Below, one piece after another: positions 58,726 through 64,000 of a DNA stretch of 64,000 nt. The position numbers and the translations under genes were made by a program. The notes beneath the pieces are model-generated. The model made no database searches. It was given only the letters and a program-made list of their open reading frames with translations, and was not told the origin of the DNA. The stretch covers positions 76,925,053-76,989,052 of the forward strand of contig CM060732.1 of the NCBI GenBank assembly GCA_030704615.1, read 5' to 3'. How positions within the stretch are numbered: position 1 is the stretch's first letter; each line of letters starts with the position of its first letter. The DNA is from Takakia lepidozioides. Lineage: Eukaryota; Streptophyta; Takakiopsida; Takakiales; Takakiaceae.

Positions 58726-59950
58726 GCGCCGAATTTCCATTCGCCAGGTATTTCGAAGCGCTGAATTACCTTCCTGCAGGTAATTCTGAGCGTGTCCGAT
58801 TGATTTTTCGGAGAAAAACAAACCTAACTGTTTGTTTTGTGGCTGAAGTGCACTTGTAGACACGTTTTTCTTGGAATCCTTGACTGCTAGAGGCAAATCG
58901 GAACAGCCTCGGACGGAAATTCGGCGCCGTTTTTCCATTCTGGGAGGTTTTTACGACTTCCTTTGAGGGGGCCCCGATGGAAATTCGGCGCCAAATTTCC
59001 ATCCGGGGGATGGTCTCTGTCGGAGAGGTGCCGGCCTCTCCGCCGCTCTGTTGGATATTCGGTGCCGAATTTCCGTCCGGGGGTTGAAATATGACGGCCA
59101 GGTGCCGGCCTCTCCCCCCTCCCCGACTGCATTGGAACGGCCTCGGATGGAAATTCGGCGCCGTTTTTCCATCTGGGGAGGTTTTTATGTCGGCCAGTTT
59201 TCGGCCTGACCCCCGACATGACTTCCTTTGGGGGGGCCCGGATGGAAATTCGGCGCCGAATCTCCATCCAAGGGATGCTCTCTGTCGAACACGTGCCGGT
59301 CTCTATGCCCGAGGCGACTTCATCCGGGCGTCCCCTGTTGGATATTCGGTGCCGAATTTCCGTCCGGGGGTTGAAATGTGACGGCCAGGTGCCGGCCTCT
59401 CCCCCCTCCCCGACTGTATCCGAACCGCCCCGGATGGAAATTCGGCGCCGTTTTTCCATCTGGGGATGTTTTTATGCCGGCCAATTTTCAGCCTGACCCC
59501 CCGACACGACTTCCTTTGGGGGGGCCCGGATGGAAATTCGGCGCCGAATGTCCATCCAGGGGATATTCTCTGTCGCACACGCGCCGCCCTCTGCGCCCGA
59601 GGCGACTTCATCCGGGCTTCCCCTGTTGTATATTCGGTGCCGAATTTCCGTCCGGGGGTTGTAATGTGAGGGCCAGATGGCGGCCTTTCCCCCGAGCCGA
59701 CTGCATCCGAAAGGCCTCGGATGGAAATTCGGCGCCGTTTTTCCATCCGCGGAGGTTTTTAGGTCGGCCAGTTTTTGGCCTGACCCCCCGACAGGACTTC
59801 CTTTGGGTGGATCCGAATGGAAATTCGGCACTGAATTTCCATCCGGGGGATGTTTTCTGTCGGACAGGTGCCGGCATCTCTGCCCAGACGACTTCATCCG
59901 TGCGGCCCCTGTTGGATATTGGGTGCCGAATTTCCATTCGGGGGTAGTAA
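58726..59950. repeat. Palindromic tandem array of element K
   Basis: Units of about 95-100 bp centred on GAAATTCGGCGCCGAATTTC variants, collinear with 21,490-22,710 of element H. Only point differences and short indels separate the two. Confidence 0.9.
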
Positions 59951-60328
59951 TGTGACGGCACGGTGCAGGCTTCTCCCCTTCAGCCGACATCATCCGGACG
60001 GCCCCCCACTTTCTAACTACATACCGTTGGCAGTTATTGCGCAAAGACCAGGGGCCGCATTCCGGAGACAAGGTTCATTAACACTCTGACTGTGGATTTT
60101 TGAGATAGTTGGCTCCCTGGATTTGGATCAGGCTTCATCGCTCGGACAAATTGGCACCGCATTCCTTCCCATCGCTGCATCCCCCTTCTACCAGGGAGCT
60201 TCCCCGCACGCCATCCTGGCAGTCTTGTGTGCACATCTCCCATGGCGGAAAACCCGAGCGCTACAATGTACTGCCCTCCTCACAAGCATAGAGCTTCATT
60301 TCCGTGCAGAGGGGACATCTGCCGGGTG

Positions 60329-63300
60329 ATGGAGAAATATCTGTGCGTTCGATACCACCTGAAACCGGGGTCGGTTTTTTTGGAGGAGGAAAGGAATGAC
60401 TCAAATGGCCTTGTTGTCGAGAGTATTGTTGTGCTCCACGATGATTTCGGCGATGGCAGGGAATGGCGAGTTCCACCATCGGACAACATCATATACAGGG
60501 CTGTTGGGGACTTCATTTGCCAGCCAAATGCACCTTCTATCCTGGCGCCTTCCACGAAACAATCCGTGAATCAGAGAGTGGCTACCTCAAAGAGAGAAGT
60601 CCGCAACGAAGTAAATCCAGAGCCGAACCCATCCATGAAGACGAGCGAGAACCGGGTTGTTTACAACCTGTCCGACTCAGACGAGGTCATGGAAGTTCCG
60701 AGGTCATCCTGGAGATCAGGCAAGTCCTCAATGGACGTCAGTGGAGGAGGGAGTCATATTCCCAGCACGAGCACCGCAGTTCGATCTATTCTTGAAATTT
60801 TGCGAGGGCTTCATCTGGAGGGACACCAGTCGGAGCTGGCCGGGCTGGACTACAACAAGTTCGCAATTAAATCGGTTACATGCCTTCCCGCGGACGTCGA
60901 CGGTAATATCTTCTTTGAGTTCCCTCCTCGGGCGGACTACTCGAGGGCGTCCGGAATGTTGACAGATATGGATAGAAAACATGACGGTCATCCTTGGTGC
61001 GTTACCAAAACCACCAGCATGAAGATGCTCGATGGTGTGCGGGTGCGCTACGTTGTTTGTGCGGGCGCGTTGCGGTGTTTCTCCCCAACTTGCTTCCATT
61101 TTAAATCCAGAGGTCACAGGAACGAGACCGATTGGACAGGCACAGCTCATCAACCATTTCGAGCTCAGGAGAAGGTTCCGAACTCCACATTTAAGTGTGC
61201 GCATTGCAAAGAACCACCACACTGCATGTCTGTTTGTAATGCCAAGCAGTTCTATGTGTTGCACCGTTTCCCTGACCTCACCCGAGCTTGCATACACGTT
61301 GGTTCCCATTGTCACAAATTGGCGAGGGGGAACTCGCGGGAGGCTGCCCACGAAGCAAAGCAGCTCGTTCAGGAGGAGGTTAAGTTGAGACCGGGTGCCA
61401 AACCCAAACAGATACAGCTCCAAGCCACCCATAAGATGGCATTGGCCAGAATTATGCCAGAAGACGGCTCCGATAGAGTTCCTCTCGATGAGAAGGAAAT
61501 GGAGGCATTGCTGGAGTCGGTGTCCCACGTATGTTCACCAAATGTCCGAAACCACATTGTCTCATGCAAACAGAAAATTGGACGTGGCTCGGATATGCAC
61601 TCCATTATGGAGGTGAAGCGACGATGTGGATATGACTACATTCATGGAAGTAGGTTTCCAGGACAAGGGACTGAGGCAGATCGTTGTTTCGTATTCAAAA
61701 TGTCCACGTGTGGACCTGGCAGCGGCGTCGAACTGGTCGACAGGATGACGAGTGGGGACTAGTCAAACAGTTGGGTCATGTTCGACCATATCAAGCGAAT
61801 TACAAATCACCAGTGGGTGACAATGGGTGCACATGTCTACGACACCTACTGCAGGATGCTAATGACAATTGCTATTTGTGAGATGAAAGGAGAGGACACA
61901 CAATCGGAGATTCTTCTTTGGCAGGGAATAAACGAACAGATGGCCAAGGCGGGATTGCCCCCTCCCAATTTCCGTGGTTTCATGGCGGACAACGCACAAG
62001 CAAATTGGGCTGCCATCCGAAGGGTGTACGGGCAAGACCCCAATGTTCCCATGGAAGGCAAGGAGAGATCTTGTGGGTTCCATTTTCTGCAGAGCCTTTC
62101 GCAGTACACAACCAGGCTCGTGGCGCCAGATTTCAGAGAGGAGCACCGTTCCATGTGCATTGTGTGGAAGCGCGCTCCCACCTTGGATGATGCAGAGACA
62201 CAGTTTGCATGTATATGGGCTTGGTGGACATTGTCAGGTGCTGTAAGGAAATCAAACGAGGGAGCAATGGTCAGTTGGCTAGCATGGTGGCATTATCGTT
62301 TCCTCCAGTTCGGCGACTATATGCGGGAGGTGAGTTGCACGAATTCGCGTCCCGTTGAATTCTTGGTCATATTTGTAACTTGCTTGTAACCTCAACATGT
62401 GCTTGTGCAGGAAATGTGTCTCGACTCCGACACCGACATACCCACGACAAACATGGCCGAATCAGTGCACTCTTCCTGGCGTGCCTCCTCTGCGGCGCAT
62501 CTGGTGGACATCCTCACTGCCACAACGGAGGACATTGTGAGGTCAATTATGTAGCAATGCAAGTACAACGAGTTCTTGAAAGGGAAACAGTGGGGCTTGG
62601 GGCCGGACAGGCAGGAAATGCTGATGCGGACTGCCTCTAGATCGAAGAATCCTCGGAAGTGGGCGGCGGCCTTGCGAGAGGGCCTTCGGGACACGCCATT
62701 GCTGCGAAGAGGCCAACATTTGGAATGAGATGTTCATACCCGTCCAGTGAGACGAAGACTTGACGAGGCACCTGGCGAAGAAGAGGATTCATGGCGAGCT
62801 GACAAGAATATTCGCACGCTCCCTCGTGGTCCGGTGATGTTGCCCGAGGAGGTCTTGTCGAGCACCGCAAGTCCTGCGCGTTCAAGATCGCCATCTCCTT
62901 TGAGCACAGGGCGGGTGCCCCGGCAACATAACGAGCCATCTGTAGTAAAGCAGTACAACATTCCCATTGTGGAGACAAGAGTGTCGGAGTCACAATGGAG
63001 AATTGCGAGGACATTGCCGGCATTTCGAGGGAAGTGTTGCGCCATCCGGGTGGATACGAGAGCACGCTGTGGTGAGATGATTCGGAGGAACCCACATGGT
63101 GCTGTACCTGCACCTTGTTTCAGCGGCAGATTTTTGACTCCCACATTTGCTCACGCCACAACGCAGACATTTTGGTTCTGTAGGCACGACATAATGACCT
63201 GTGTATTTGGCAAGCCCAAGTATGGGATTCAGGGAATGCCGGAGCCTCCGGGCGTCTGGCCTGTTGCACCGGGTTGCAGCCTCTCTCAGAATGAGGCGGA

Positions 63301-63824
63301 TGCTCTATCTGCAGCAGGATTTCGAATGGTGCAACGCACAGACATCCCACGCATTTCCGGTTCCTCAGACCTAGCCATTGCAGACTGCTCGGTCCAGTAG
63401 AGACGGATTGGATAATTCTGCACATCCCACAATGCGATTCGGAAGATTGAAGAGACGACACCCTCCCAACAAGTTGAATGAGACTCGGATTGCCAATGCT
63501 CTTGGGATGGCTTGCACTATTCAGAGCTCCGTGGACGTACCCCCACCCGGCCTTGGGCGTGTGTATCGGATGGCAACGGCCGGCTCGGCTGTACGCGACG
63601 ATGTATACACAATTACGATTGGAGTGGAGCCGACTTGCAATTGTACGGACTTCTCGTTGATGGAAACAAAGAAGGGTTCGAAGTATTATCCGTGCAAGCA
63701 TCTGTATTACATTTACTTGAAGAGGTTGAGGATGAACGTGACTATTGATGACTTTATTCATGCACCGGCGTTGAGCATGAACGAGCTGTACAAACTCCTC
63801 CTTAGGGATTCCAGAAATCATTGA
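60329..63824 (+). pseudogene. MULE transposase of element K with SWIM zinc finger
   Basis: ATG 60,329 (MEKYLCVRYH). N-terminal domain and Ser-rich linker; Cys/His DNA-binding region (61,000-61,330: DGHPWC, CAGALRCFSPTC, CAHC, HVGSHCH); MULE catalytic core with HVYDTYCRML near 61,835 (candidate first Asp), FMADNAQANW (61,980, second Asp), CGFHFLQS (Cys-His motif), and TNMAESVHSSW (about 62,450, candidate Glu). An 81-bp intron (62,330-62,410, GTGAGT...GTGCAG) joins in phase. A Cys-rich stretch follows (63,030-63,200), then the SWIM finger CNCTDFSL...YYPCKHLYYIY (63,640-63,715). In-frame stops TAG 61,760, TAG 62,552, TGA 62,726 each fit C-to-T; a frame change lies near 63,395. About 1,130 residues. 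Confidence 0.85.
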
Positions 63825-64000
63825 TGGGGCAAAGGGAGTCCTCCATATGGATATTTTCAATTGCATTTTGCTGTATCAGATTTTTTTTTGCAGTGTAATG
63901 AAATGCACCCCAAAACTCCTGGAATGAGGCAATATTCCATTCAAACTGAGATCCAACAAAAGCAGTTGTGGGGCCATTTCTGGAAAAATGGCGCCGAATT
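63825..64000. other. 3' tail of element K
   Basis: Follows the transposase stop. A T-run (63,882-63,890) and, at the very edge, AAAAATGGCGCCGAATT, which is the same terminal motif as in H. The rest of the terminal repeat is beyond the window. Confidence 0.6.

Larger units (their letters stand above)
58714..64000 (+). mobile_element. MULE-type element K (right end outside the window)
   Basis: Inserted in element J's transposase gene. It contains a palindromic array matching H's array 3 (58,726-59,950), a 5' region, a near-complete transposase, and a terminal motif AAAAATGGCGCCGAATT at the window edge matching H at 24,097. It lacks H's arrays 1 and 2 on its left, so either K is 5'-truncated or H carries extra material. 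Confidence 0.75.

Noticed and set aside
1-64000. tRNA, rRNA or intact host genes
   Set aside because: I looked for tRNA-like cloverleaf signatures, rRNA-like conserved blocks and multi-exon housekeeping genes and found none I could support.

Overview
This is eukaryotic, plant-type DNA made almost entirely of nested and decaying transposable elements. Support comes from several plant-like Ty3/Gypsy LTR retrotransposons (a chromodomain chromovirus and several Tat-like elements), a LINE, PLS-type pentatricopeptide-repeat fragments, GT-AG introns, and Mutator-like (MULE) transposases with a SWIM zinc finger. I see no intact host gene, tRNA or rRNA. The PPR debris favours a land plant, perhaps seed-free, but a streptophyte alga cannot be excluded from sequence alone.

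Layout. 1-3,282: 5' end of a minus-strand Tat-like element (A), lying against a LINE remnant (3,283-4,735). About 4,740-7,550: 5' part of another Tat-like element (B). 8,488-15,467: a complete but disabled chromovirus (G) with 731-bp LTRs and a perfect GCTCG target-site duplication. 16,430-17,340: PPR pseudogene pieces. 18,300-18,750: last exon of an unknown gene. 18,890-24,257: a MULE derivative (H) made mostly of three tiers of palindromic tandem repeats plus a truncated transposase. 24,478-29,887: 5'-truncated Tat-like element F. 29,888-49,960: a nest in which a minus-strand element (D+E) is split by plus-strand element C, whose 3' end is joined to a minus-strand LTR and 3' region (N2). This creates a large inverted repeat with arms of roughly 5 kb. 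49,960-50,960: an ACGT-box cluster and a short tandem repeat. 50,961-58,713: a distinctive element J with two divergent genes. 58,714-64,000: a second MULE copy (K) inserted in J's transposase and running off the window.

The most unusual content is element J. On the minus strand, exons with intact splice signals encode a predicted protein of about 1,100 residues with a ParB/sulfiredoxin-like domain (DGNHR motif) followed by a beta-class N4/N6 DNA-methyltransferase fold (motif IV, then motifs X and I at the C-terminus). This bacterial/phage-style architecture sits head-to-head with a MULE transposase. Its introns and flanks hold about a dozen copies of a 24-bp inverted repeat, two with perfect arms that differ by a matched change in both halves. 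A DNA transposon that carries its own ParB-methyltransferase and palindromic sites would be a self-modifying system that I do not recognise from the literature.

Nearly every stop codon that interrupts these elements can be explained by one C-to-T (or G-to-A) change, so decay looks dominated by deamination of methylated cytosine or a RIP-like process. All domain calls are by eye; no searches were run.
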